A DNA stretch of 64,000 bases. Origin: Rhizophlyctis rosea. Lineage: Eukaryota; Chytridiomycota; Chytridiomycetes; Rhizophlyctidales; Rhizophlyctidaceae. Shown here piece after piece: positions 47,833 to 62,996 of this stretch (position 1 is its first letter; the number at the start of each line of letters is the position of its first letter). Made by a program: the position numbers and the translations under genes. The stretch is taken from positions 126,564 through 190,563 of the forward strand of contig JADGJC010000042.1 in the NCBI GenBank assembly GCA_027596075.1, read 5' to 3'. Under the pieces are notes generated by a model. It had not been told where the DNA came from and made no database searches. It saw nothing but the letters and a program-made list of their open reading frames with translations.

Positions 47833-50800
47833 CTACGCAACCATACCCGCCATATTCTTCTTCGCATTCCAGCTGCGCCCAGGACGCAAATTGGGTGCCA
47901 CATCGACTGGACCCTTTCCCTTGCCCTCTTTCTTGACCGATCCCTTCCCGTACACCGTTTCGTCGTCATCCTCATCTTCTTGTCCGTCGTTCCCATCGAT
48001 CTCAACCTCCTTTTGCGATTCCGTGTCATCTTCCTCTTCCATATCGGGCCCTGCATAATCGTCATCCCACTCCGACAATTCATCTTCGTCCTTCTCGCTT
48101 GCATCCATAGTTCCGTCCAATGACTGCGCATCCTCCTCGTAGAGCTTATCCTCCGGCACGGTTTCCTCATGGCCATTCATTTCATCGTCGTGACGTTCCC
48201 AGATGCCACCCGCAGGAGGACGATTTTGTTAAGTCCAAGCGGATTCAGTGCGCTCGTCGATGGGCCCTTCTTGTGAATGACTTAGCATTCTTCACTATCA
48301 ATGTGGTCCATGCCGCAATCATACCTTGCTCTATTTCCAGATCTGCTTCATCAAGCGCATCAGCGGAGCGCAAGATGCGCTCTCCACCTGCGTATTCCTG
48401 CAGGAAGTCCGGGATTTCGTCAAGAAGTTCACACAACTCGGGAGCTGTACCATTGAGACTGGTTATGCCACCCAATCGGTTGAAATTTTGCCCGCAGCGT
48501 CTCCTCCTTACCGATGTCAGCATTGTTCTCATTGAAGAAGCTTGTGGCAAATCCCTCGTTGCCAGCGCGAGCTTAGGAAAAGCATGAGCTAATTGATGAG
48601 AGAAGCCAGTAATGCCATGATACATACCGGTGCGGCCAATGCGGTGGNNNNNNNNNNGATGTATTCTGCATCGTAATTGTCAGTATCATCATCATTACGA
48701 ATCTGCTGAGCTGGTGAAGCCTCACCATCAATGTTGTCAGGCAGATCACAGCTGTAAAGAGGTAAGATGTCACGTTGGAACATCAGCTATTGCTTTCCAT
48801 CATATACTCACTTGATCACATGAACGATATCAGGAATGCTGCAAGTAATATTGGTTAGCATCTCATGAAAGCCACGACAATCAGACCCTGACTCACTCCA
48901 GCCCGCGAGCTGCCACGTCAGTCTGTGATATTGTGCAACAACGGATGAGTTTTCGTTAGCGGGAAATGCCAAAAGAAGCTCCATGTCCTCACCGCAATCA
49001 TCTGTCAATTGAAAAGAACATTAGTTTGGCAACAGTCCGACGTTGTGTTTTTGCGATGACTTACGATTGGTTTTCGTTGGGCTCTGAAGGCGGTGATGGC
49101 ATCCTCACGCTCCCGTTGTGTACGGTTACCGTGAATGGAAGTGATTGGGAAGTTTTTGCTATCATAAACCATGTGTCAATGAGCAATGATTTCGATGCGT
49201 CGGATTTGTCAAAAGACACATACTTGTAGAGGTAGTCGTCCAAAGTGTCGGCGCCGCGCTTGCTGGCGACGAAGATGAGCGTCCGAGCAGCTTGTTGTTC
49301 TGAGAGGATTTCAGCGACCTTGGCATACTTGGCCCCTGGCGGGACATATTCGACCTATTGACTGAAGTCAGAAAATGCCCTGCATGAAGAAGTTGCTTGA
49401 CTTTACCTTTTGGAGTAGACCAGTCGGAATAATCCCAACTCGGCCGACAGTCACAAGCAAACAGTCGCCGAGGAAATCTCGAGCCATACGGCGAATCTGC
49501 GGCAATGTGTCAGTGTCTCCGGTCGGATGTAGATACCGTTTCGAATCGCGCACGAAAGCTCACCGGCATTGGGAAGGTAGCCGAGAACATGGCAGTTTGT
49601 CGCATCTCGTCTTGTGGCATGCTAAAGTCAAGAATGCTCAGTCCGCTTTCAGAGTCCATCAATCAAATTGCATGAAACATACTCCGAATCCAGAATCAAG
49701 TGACGAACTTCCTTCTCAAATCCCATGTCCAGCATTCGGTCCGCCTCATCCAGCACAAGGAACCGAACTTTGATAAAGGACACAAGCTCCTTCGTGCTGA
49801 ATTCCATCAATCTGCCCACGGTGCTGATGAGGACATGGCGTCCAATCAACTCCTTGATGAGAACGCGAGTATCAGCTCCGCCGTAAATCACTGCAGGGCG
49901 AATCCACGTCCGGTAGCTAAACAGTTATTTGAGATTAGTGCGTTCACTATGGAAGGCGATAAGGAGTGGAAATGCGTACGCGAACTTGCGGAAATCGTCA
50001 AAGACTTGGCATGCCAACTCGCGAGAGGGCACGATGATCACCGCGTATGGGGCTTTCGGAAAAACGCATGTGTTAGGACAGCGTCAATGATTCACCGTCA
50101 AGCAAGCGCTTACTGGCTGGCATGAACCCTGGGAAATTGAGATCATCGCCTTTCAATTTCGCTTCACCTTTCGTGAGAAAGTGTTGCAGGATCGGGATGA
50201 CGTAGGCTAATTCAAATTGTTATGATTCATGAAATTCGATATTGGAATCATTCATCGAACCTGCTGTTTTACCACTCCCTTGCAAACAAATATTGTCAGG
50301 TAAATGTGCTGGTATACTCAAACTGACTTCCGTTGGCGTACCGGTTTGCGCACTGCCCATAATATCACGCTTCGCCAACAGGATCGGGATGGCAAACTTC
50401 TGAATGGGTGTCGGATTGCTGTAGTCCATCATGTTGATGTTTTCCATCAGAACTGGATGAAGATCCAGCTGGTCGAACTAATCGAAAACAATTAGGATGA
50501 CATTAATAGCAGGGTCATGACTTCTGACTTACGCTGTCAATGGGTTCTACAGGATCTGCGCCGCGAACAGTAACTTGGATCGTCTCGTATAAGTCAAAGC
50601 TGTGTTGATCGGCGTGAGCCTGAGCATCAAGTTGTAACGTAAGAGAAAGCCGAAAACGAACTTGATGCCCTTGTTCACGCGATTTTCTTTGTAGAGCTAT
50701 TGGTGGGCATGAGCATCGTTGAACTCATGCACTATCCGATAATGAGAACTCACCTCCTCCTCCAACTCAGGGTCCGACAATCCTTCCGCCCAGCGCTTCG

Positions 50801-51050
50801 CAACCGCGAGCCACGGTCTCCTTTGCAGAGCAGTGTCTTTCTCAGTAGGCTCCTCAGAAGATTTGACTTCCTCATTGTCTTGTTGCGCGACGAAAGTGTC
50901 AACAGTAACTGCCAACGTCGTAGTAGCTTGTGTCTCCTGCGTCACAACAGCCGGCTGGTGTTCGTACAGCACGATTCTTTCACATTGATCAGGGCCGGTG
51001 CTCGTGTCGCCCGTTGCCTCATCGGAAGTGATGTCCAACTCGATGGGCAT
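47833..51050 (-). CDS. DEAD-box RNA helicase, Ded1/Vasa (DDX3/DDX4) type
   Basis: Multi-exon gene. Helicase core: LHPVLMENINMMDYSNPTPI (Q motif), AQTGSGKTA (motif I), PSRELACQVFDDF (Ia), LVLDEADRMLDMGFEKEV (II, DEAD), FSATFP (III). Then FLGDCLLVTVGRVGIIPTGL, characteristic of the Ded1/Vasa group, and TLIFVASKRGADTLDDYLYK, TSIHGNRTQRERE, TDVAARGLDIPD (V) and HRIGRTGNEG (VI). The end of the core reads ATSFFNENNADI, then APELCELLDEIPDFLQEYAG. A long acidic tail (48180-47900) ends RPGRSWNAKKNMAGMVA. Ded1 and Vasa relatives remodel mRNA during translation initiation or germ granules. The acidic tail is unusual for either. The N-terminus upstream of MPIELDITSDEATGD (ATG 51050) may be longer. A 10-base N gap sits next to motif VI. 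Confidence 0.88.
48648..48657. other. Short assembly gap (10 N)
   Basis: Lies exactly between EYI and HRIGRTG of helicase motif VI. After removing the neighbouring intron (GATG|GTGAGG to ATGCAG) the reading NIDEYI...HRIGRTG is complete, so few or no true bases are hidden and the gap length is probably nominal. Confidence 0.95.
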
Positions 51051-51937
51051 GTCGACCAAGTCGTCTGGCTTCCAGACGTCATTTCTCCAATTTGACGGAC
51101 GGGAGATATGACGAGTTTTGTCATGCGGAAGCGATGGTGGATTGTCTCTGGGAAGATATCAGAGCGGGAGCGTCAGGTTTTGTTTACTATCAAAGCTTTA
51201 CTTTATCGCTGGTATCAGTCGGACGCTGGACTGACGAACAGCACTTTTCTCCTTTTTTATTCATTCCAGATACTGACCCGTTCATGACTGTTTCTTCTGT
51301 TCTGTACTTATTTACAGCAAATTGGTACGGGAACGCCAGATATCACGAAATGTCGCAAAGCTGCGAAATGTCGGAAGCAGAAAGCGTGGGAAACGACAAA
51401 AAGCCAGAACGATCAATATCAGAGCATTCCATACTCCCACCTGAGTTGTTCCCAGGGTTCAGCAAGTTCAGCGCCTGGTGGCAGGTTCCATGATGTCTGG
51501 GCAGGTCCCAGCATCAGACTTCCCCACCTTTGCTTCGCCACCATCACGTGCATCATCAACTGATGGCGCGGTTGATAGATGAAAGCGCCCACTTTTCCAA
51601 CTTCGGGGCTACTTCCAAGTCCAAACTTCCAAAACTTGATTCCAGCACTGCAAAGAGAAAATACTTACATAATGTGACCAGTTTTGAATGGCTTGATATT
51701 CACATTGATTGTTTGAAAAGGTCTAGATATGCGACCAAGGTACTCGAATAACAGAATCCACCTCAAGGCATCGGCCACCTAATATTTCACTGTACGGCGG
51801 CCACCGGAGTTCCCGTCTTTAAAAAGATCTGCGGAACGCTGCAATCAGACAACGACTAGCGCCCAAATTATATTGTGCTTTGCTTCGACCAATGGTAATA
51901 TCCGAGGGACTTTTCGCCATCAGACGCGACCAATCTA
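51051..51937. other. Region between DEAD-box 5' end and nucleoside hydrolase stop
   Basis: Probably holds upstream exons (a frame LPRDNPPSLPHDKTRHISRP runs into the helicase N-terminus at about 51160-51100) and the promoter. No other gene seen. Confidence 0.45.
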
Positions 51938-53458
51938 TTAGCCCTTAAATGTCTTCAACAACAAATCTTCAATGATACCCTTATCCATCCCCAAGACTAC
52001 TCTAGCATTGGCTATGCCTGTTGTTGTTCCGGACCATTCCATATGCGTCATCCCACGAGTATGAGCCCCATTCAATTCTATCTGAACGTCCCAGTCCTTA
52101 TACGATAGGATTGATTCTGGTTCTAGGAGACCTACTGCAGCATATAGATCCGGCCTGCGAAACATGCGTCAGCACATATTGACCACTCTCATCTCCTAAC
52201 AACGATACCCACATAATGAAAGCGTTTACTTGATACAAATATTCCTCATCCACTCTCCGCTTCTTGTTGTTCCACTTCTCTCCACCCCGTTCCCTCCTCT
52301 CTCCAAGTTCCTGCCGGGACACCAACTCAACAGTCGGGCCAGGTCCCGCCAACAATTCGTACTGAGCTCTCGATAATTCCTCCGCTGTTTTTGTACATGA
52401 CTTCAACAGCATGCCGAGGCCATTGGTCGGTGAAGACGTTAAAGTATCAAACAATGACCATGGAAACCCGTGCTCTAGTGTCATTTCCCATGTGAAAAGC
52501 GAGATCTTGGGTGGTGCGGGAGGTTTTGAATGGAGTGTTGACGAGTTGAAAACAATATGTGCGGCTTCTGGATCTGAGTGAATGTTGAACTCGGCTACAG
52601 CAAATGTGGACGTTTATGATTTGTGTTGCTCAAGAGCATTCGACATCCTGGAATTAGATATTCACCTGCCCGATTTGCATTGCCCTTGGCGAACAGGCAT
52701 CCGCCCATGATATAGACCTCTTTGACCTTGCTAAGAAGGGTTGGATCCAGCAATATTGCTATGCCTAAGTTACTGGAAGGGGCTCAACCGACGGGTCTAT
52801 GTCAAGCAGCGCATGCGAACTACCATACTCACGTTAATGGCCCGAGAGCGACTATGGAGAGTCTGCCTGGATTCTCATTGACCATCCGAATAATGGCGTT
52901 AGCGGCATGCTCGGCTTGTGTTACAATGTCTTTCCTCCCAGGGAGATGAAGTTGCTGCAAATTTTGCTATGAGCCCCAACTGCACTGGAAGCTGGTTGGC
53001 GCAATGTTTGACCAAACCTGAAATGAAGCCCACTCCTCGGACACAGTAAAACCCCCAAATCCGTCCACTCCATGACCCGCCCAAAGCGCCTTTTTCGTGA
53101 TTCCGCGTAGTAGGGGACCATCAGCCCCAGAATAAATGGGAATATCCGGCCTTCCTGCAGCGGCGATAAGGGTTTTGCAGTTCTCGACTGCCTGGTTTAG
53201 CTCCACGTTGCCTGCAGTTCGGAAAGACATAAAGTAAATATTGACATAGGTGCGGCTACCAGTTTTTCGCGTTGCGTACCATCAACAACGGTTAGAGCCT
53301 GCGAGGCAGATAGGGGGTCAGCTGGTGTGTTGGCCGCTTTTGCAACTAGTACATACCTTCACGCGTGCATTAGGATGCCGCAAGGCGGCGAGGATGGCAG
53401 TTGCGTCGTCAATGCCTGCATCAGTGTCTATGATAAGCTCTAGAGGCGCTTCAGACAT
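51938..53458 (-). CDS. Inosine-uridine-preferring nucleoside hydrolase family
   Basis: ATG at 53458 opens MSEAPLELIIDTDAGIDDAT, the calcium-binding signature of nucleoside hydrolases (usually DTDPGxDD; Ala replaces Pro here). It continues AALRHPNARVK, LTVVDGTQRE, VENCKTLIAAAGRPDIPIYS, then the HGVDGFG motif, AANAIIRMVNENPGRLSIVA LGPLT (the family's LGPLTN region), VKEVYIMGGCLFAKGNANRA and AEFNIHSDPEAA, with the NIHSDPEAA calcium and substrate loop. The last exons include YQVNAFIM and RPDLYAAVGLLEPESILSYK, ending LLLKTFKG. It cleaves the N-glycosidic bond of nucleosides in salvage. A Glu/Arg-rich insertion (ERREERGG-like, about 52290) is extra to the usual 310-residue core. Several introns. 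Confidence 0.88.
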
Positions 53459-53808
53459 ATTGCTTGTAACTCTTGATATCGTACTGAATATGGGCAACGA
53501 GAAGTATGTTGACAGATGGGTTGGTGATGAGTTGGGGGAATTGGTGGGACACGACCTGGGCCAAAGTTGACCGTATCATATCTCCCATCTCACGCGACAT
53601 CACGAATTCATTTGGCTCCAAGCCGAACCAGCCAGCCAGGGTGTCATGCGGCTTGTCACGCGCTTGGCCACCAAGCACCCACATTCCCTTCCTCCGCTTC
53701 TTCCCACGCTTTCCCACAAATCTTGCTCTCTTCAATCGTTTAACAAAATTTTTGAGGACGCGCGTAATATACCTTTGAACCATCAGTAGCACATCTCAAT
53801 AATTAGAA
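53459..53808. other. Divergent promoter region
   Basis: Separates the nucleoside hydrolase (minus) from MCCC2 (plus). A 113-codon basic minus-strand frame (53451-53792) overlaps the hydrolase start by a few bases; I do not support it as a gene. Confidence 0.45.
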
Positions 53809-56989
<3,181 letters not shown>

Positions 56990-57484
56990 GTGGGCTTCAT
57001 AATAGGAATTGTGTTCTCACTGTCTGCACGCCGGAAATGGCAGATTCGAATATGCGTCACCCAAGCTTTTTATGTATGTTGTCTCAGTGCAAATTTGGTT
57101 GAGAAAGTAGCGTTATTATAGGAGTCAGTCACATAAGGAGGCAGCTGGCCTTTTGCATTCATCCACACGAAACTTGCCAGCTATATGAATTACCCCCAAA
57201 GCTCGTCATTTTGAAAAGTTGGCTCTGCCAATTCCACATGTCCATCGGAATGCAAATGATCGACGGCATCAACGATGTCTAAGTATATTGTGATATGCAG
57301 GGGAAGTGCTTTTGGATAAGTAAGTGGCACCGGGACGCAGAGACAGTAACCAACTATCCAAGAACCTGACAGTGAATTTGTTGTTAGAGCAAGTATTTAC
57401 TTTGAGAATATACCATTTCCGAGTCTCAAATTAAATTTGTAATGACCAGATGCTTACAAAAATCCCGCACAAAGTGTCCAATTT
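56990..57484. other. Convergent 3' intergenic region
   Basis: Between the MCCC2 stop and the receptor stop. No gene seen. Confidence 0.5.
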
Positions 57485-60400
57485 TCATACTTCCGAGTTG
57501 GTCCCAAATGAAGTTTTCTCGGATTTTTCTTTCTGGAGCATCGAAGTGGTCGCTGTGCCTTTCTGGAATGCTGTCGAGGTAGTAGAACTAACTCCACTTC
57601 CCATCGCGTTGGGAGCAACGACGCTGCCCGTCTCTGTATGGAGGAAAGTAGTCTTGCTTTTGATGGTGGATCTGGGTTGTACTGAGCTTTTTGATTCCCC
57701 TTCTGGAGCTATGAAATCAAATGCAACGAGCAGCTTGGGAATGGCGAAGACGCAGATGGGGAGGATAGTGCCGATCGTTGTTCCGATGGACACCAACATG
57801 TAACTGAAAATGGAGAAGGTGCATCAGTTGATTGACGATATGCATGTCGACCGACAACCGAGACGCACGTTGCTGCCGATGAAGAGATGATTTGTAGAAC
57901 TGGGACGATTACAATCGAAACGACCGAAATAATTGCAATGGCCGCCACAGTGAAGATGTTCTCGTTATATTCTGAACCAGGAAGATCAGTCGATGCACAA
58001 AAACGTTGCTTATTTGTCAGTCCAACTTACCGGACTTGACATTACGAGTGCGATAGGCGAACACAGCAGCAACGAGAATCAGCAATGCATTCCACTGAAA
58101 AGAGTTGATGGTCAGAATGTCTACCAATAATTTAAGATCTGGGAAGGAGACAACTTACTATGTACAGCAATATGTCAGGCACATGCGATGGTTGCGGGCA
58201 GGCTTCTTGCGATACGCTCAAGCCCGACGAGATATCAACGACCACCTCTGTATGTCGAGAATCATCGACGATCCAGAATTGCCGCATCTTCACCAATTGA
58301 GGTCTTTCTTCAATATCTACACTCCATTATCATATCCAATTCCCTCTTACCAGCAGTATGATCACTTCCACAAGGATGATGCCACCCAAACCAAGAGCCA
58401 ATTGAAGGTCCGAGATCTTCATGTACATCCCTTTGTTGTTGAAAATGCGATCGATGCGGTAGGTTTTGACAAGCAGCGACCCGAGCACGAGCGCGTACCC
58501 GATTGCGAAAAACCAATCTGACAAAGGCAGTCACCGAGTTAGCTGTCTCTTGCCATTATTCAGAAGTGGATGAGGTTCATTCTGCACATACAAGTTCCAA
58601 AGCATTGACCCCACGTCAGTTCGTTGTTGAAGCTCGTCCGTAGAATGATCGAAACAAGTGTGATTATACCTCCTGCAAGGTTGTCAGCTCATGTTATTGG
58701 ATTGTAAACACTCAGCTGCGCGCACCGATGAGGATGAGATTACTGAAAAGGATTGACGCCGCACGAATAATAGGCGAATTTCGTTTTATGAAGAAGAGGA
58801 GCATAAGGATGACCTTGACAATGATCGCAAAGCTGCAAAGCCCGACCATTCCCTTTCCAAGACCAGAACTCTTGCTAACATAATTAGTAATTGCAACGCT
58901 CGGGACGGAGGGCATAAGTGTCTGCGCTCCGTAGACGTCGTGCCGGCACTCGGTCTGGAACGCGCAATACGCAATCAGCATAAGTGCACTTTGGGCTGGG
59001 AATGGGAATTAGCAGTAATACCGAGTTTTCCGCCCATCTGTACTTCAACGTGGCCTTATTGGTTGTTGGGTCGTCTTCCAAATACGGTTCCATTTCATTG
59101 CGTGAGCACGGAGGTCGAGTGTAATCATTGATTATCTGGACGCGGTTCTACATTAGCGTATTGCATTCTTCATTTGACTATGCATCAGTCAGCATACTCA
59201 CAATACACGATCTGTTCAAGGCCTTGCTGACGGACATATTCTGCAGATGTGCAAAATCAGTAAGGTTGATACATTCCTGCACTTTCCAAGGACGACCCGC
59301 ACCTTGTACAATATGTCGTTCCAAGCAACCTTTTGAGAGGACGATTAAACAATGACAAGCGAGATGTGTTAGACCGCGATTGACCCACCTGCATGGGATT
59401 GGCATGCTGGATCGCGCCGTAGGAGGCACTCTGCGGAACTGGGTTACCAACAAACATTGCATGATCTATTACATGGAGAGGCTGTCAAAAAGAGATCCTT
59501 GCATCCGTAGCAACAATGGTCATACCGATGAGAGGGTCATAGAAATCTTTTCCCGTGAACTGGGAAGGGGTTGACAGATCAGCTGCCTTGAACCCTCTAG
59601 TGTGATGGTACGTTACGCACCTGATACGTGACTGTGTATTTCACAGTCGCATAACCTGATACCCCACCCTGATTCGTTTGTCCCCTTGGTGGTGAATTCA
59701 ACTGGAAGCGCTCATTGCGAGCAAAAGCCTCAACCATTGTCTCGAACGCTAGCGTAATGTTCTTTGACTTGTTTGAAATGCCAATCAACACTGCACCGAT
59801 ATATGCGACCCCTGAACAGGCATATTAAGGAATGTAAATCCAGGGCCAATGCATGCTCAGTCGTTTACCAGTGGGTGGGTATATCATCGCCATTTCAGTT
59901 CCGTATCCACTGCCCATCGCAAACCCTAGGTGACAAAGAGGCGTTAGTTCATTGGGTTTGCGTCGGTTGCGCACTTTGACAACTGGCTTGAAATTACCAG
60001 GTTGAGACAGCACTTGCGCTGTTCCAGGAACTCCATCTCTGCCATCAGCGAAGTCGAAAACCCATTCATCTCTGGGGTCATCCTTCGCAGGCTGATCCAT
60101 CCAGGTTTTGAACCCTTCAAAGGGCACTCCATAAACTCCTCGCCATTGAAGAATTCCCGTATTAGGATATAGAGCGGTATCATTGTAATGACTCCAGTCG
60201 GTCTTGGCTCTCCAACGCACGCTGTCATATTGGCGTTTGTCCCTATCCATTGTGCAGGTAGGTAACACTTGCGAAGTACTTACATTGTTTCATTCAGCGC
60301 TCTTTCCATGTTCGAGTCCAAACCGCACCTAAGACAAAATGATTTTAGATGACCGCGTTTCTTTCATCATTCTCCTCTGTGATTTACCTGCCGTTGGAAT

Positions 60401-62996
60401 TCAAAACAGATGCTACGGATACGGAATTGAAATCAAGTCAGCGTTTCGGGAAACAGGCATGGATCATTGGAACACCTCCCACCTCCAAAGGAATATCCAA
60501 GATAAGTAGAAATCTGCGTTTCCGTGTCGCTGATTGGCATCAGATTCGAATACCCTGGATGGCAGCAGATTGAACGACCAAGTTCATCGCAATTGACAGG
60601 GTCGCATCCTAAAACTTACCGTTGTCCAGCATCACGTCTAGATACTCATTGAGCTTACTTATATTCCATGCTTCCCACCATGCAGTGCCCCAAGATGCAA
60701 GAGGTGGAGGGGGTTTGAGATGCAGATTGGTAAAAGTCGTTCTGTTCACCATCCACGGCTGGAATTGCAACGAAAATGGCATAGCGTAATATTTTTCTTC
60801 ATAGGTGGTGACACTTTTAACAAGTGGTAGGATCTGCAATGACGTTGTGCCTAAGCCAGGAGCTTCGATCTGGGAAATCAGCGCGGTAACTTACATCGAG
60901 AGCTGGAGAGTGACCTGTGCGCTGGAAATCTGTTGTTCAAAATTACTTTAGATGTCGCTCATCGGCAGCAATATGGTAAGGAGCTTACAATCACGATCCA
61001 AATCCGCTGGATCATAAGCAGTGTTAATGACACAGCCACACACTTTACAGATTACAGCGATCACTTACACATAGGGGCTAAACGATTGAGCGCATTTCGC
61101 AGGTTCCCCATCTGCGTGTCGAGAACTGAGAAGCAGATCAGCTGACATATGCTCAAAACCATTGAATTAAATCATACGTACAGAGAATATGGTCTGGACA
61201 AGCCCAACTAGGAGCACCTTCAGTGCAATTGATGGGCGCTAAAAAAGCGAGATCCCAACCTATGCACATTGGTCAATACGCCTCAGTCTTGGACAGAAGT
61301 AGGAAGAAAGTTCTCAATTTGAACATTCATCCATACCACCAACTGGATCAAACCATAAAATGCGCTGGCGAAAATGCACGGCAATCGTGTCGTGGCCATC
61401 CACACGTCTGTTCTTGACCATCGCTGCATACGCTGCGACTGCATGAATGTTCCGACTTTCTCTGTCTGGTGCCCACACCGTAATGATTTCCTTGGCTTGC
61501 GAGAAATTGCCGATCTGGAAGGTTTGGAGCATCAGTGCACCCTCCAAAAAGCCATGCCGTGATCAAACTTACCTCAATGTAATCCGCGTTGTGCGCAGCT
61601 TTTTGATGGCATAGCTATCAGAACATGAGGCATGAAAGAGTTGTGCGAAGCAAACATACCACAACCGAGCAATGGGTGAGGGTACGCTCTAGCGTCCACC
61701 GTTATGTTGGACTGAGCGGTTGTTATGGTCAGTAAGCATACGAATGAAGCTCATATAATGACAACTTACCGAGAACATTGGCAGATAATTGTATTGGGCG
61801 CCCGTGAACGTCGTGAAGCCGTACATGAGCATCGGCACTTTATCACCATTGGTGACTCTACATTTTGGTGCGCGTTGAAGACATAGTGGTCAGTGAAAAG
61901 ACGCATGCAGGTATCTTACTCTCGGAAAGGTACTATGGACACATCGCCCAAGTCTTCGTCTGTGGCATAGGGATGTCAATCAAAGACTTCGCAAGCATAA
62001 ATGGATATGGCTACTTGCAAGTGGCATAGGGAGTGTTATCATTGCAGCGATATTCGACATGTTGACCTTGCTCAAAATTCGACAGCGTTTGGTTAACAGT
62101 GATCCAATTAGCTCCTTCGGGCAGGGTATACGGTTTCGGATCGACTGGAGGGATGATGGGTTCTGGCGGGGGCTCGTACGGGGCCTATGACGTTTGCTTT
62201 CTCAGAATCTTCGTTGAACAATCATTCGCATCATCGATACTTACTGGTCCGAAATATCCACAAATGTAATAATCAGAAGTCTGCATGAAATTATCAGGCA
62301 TGTGCAGAGATACACCCATGCGTAGCGAAACTATCATTAACTCACCGGTCCAGCGTTCTGCAACCAGAAAATATCATACTGCCAAGATGGATTGAGGTTG
62401 AGTAATGTGGAATTCAGGAGAACCACGACCCTAGACCATTTCCCAAGGGAAGGAACAGCAGATGAAAATTGATCGAGACCAAGGTTCGGGCTTCTGGGCT
62501 GTGATCCAACATTCGTGTTATACATGGAAAGCGCAAGCTCGCGCAAGCTTCGTTGACTCTAATCACAGCCAGAGGTCAAAACATCAGCTTGGGAGGGCAC
62601 CTCAACCAAGATTAGAAGATTACACTCACAGATACGTATAAGACGAGAGCTTCATATTGTTTGCTCCCTCCCCAAAAGTAATCATTATTTTGCTTGAACT
62701 GTGTAGCCGCATTGTTGGGCATCGTCCATTTGAAAGCCACCATCCCCTTGTCAGCTACCGAAGCAATAATCCATATTCAGTCTTAACAAGACGTATCCGC
62801 AAGGCGATCTACACTCACATTCCGGTGGTGGGAAGTTGCCGGTCACATCTTGCCAGTTCGCTCCTCCAAATTTCCAGTCTTGCCACGGCCCGTAGAAGCT
62901 AAGTGGCAGCACATCTGCAGATCTGACTGGTGATGGAGCAAACAGAAGGAGAAGTAATGCTGCCCAGACGGTCACCGTTTTGTCGCGATAACTCAT
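57485..62996 (-). CDS. Class C (GABA-B-like) seven-helix receptor with solute-binding-like ectodomain
   Basis: Very intron-rich gene from ATG 62996 with a clear signal peptide (VTVWAALLLLLFAPSPVRSA). The ectodomain (62900-59000) has short exons reading like a bacterial-type extracellular solute-binding protein: TNGDKVPMLMYGFTTFTGAQ, YYAMPFSLQFQPWMVNRTTF, WGTAWWEAWNISKLNEYLDV, GILQWRGVYGVPFEGFKTWM and GFAMGSGYGTEMAMIYPPTG. The membrane part (58980-57800) matches GABA-B receptors. TM1-2 reads GLCSFAIIVKVILMLLFFIK, then RNSPIIRAASILFSNLILIG. TM3 reads ALVLGSLLVKTYRIDRIFNN, then KISDLQLALGLGGIILVEVI. Next is QFWIVDDSRHTEVVVDIS, then NALLILVAAVFAYRTRNVKS and VSIGTTIGTILPICVFAIPK, the class C TM5-7 pattern. 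The tail is Ser/Thr-rich. It probably senses a small extracellular ligand and signals through G proteins. The fold assignment of the ectodomain is weaker than the 7TM call, and exon joins there are approximate. Confidence 0.75.

Noticed and set aside
53451..53792. 113-codon minus-strand frame upstream of the nucleoside hydrolase
   Set aside because: It overlaps the hydrolase ATG out of frame and lies in a divergent promoter; its basic start is not a convincing targeting signal.
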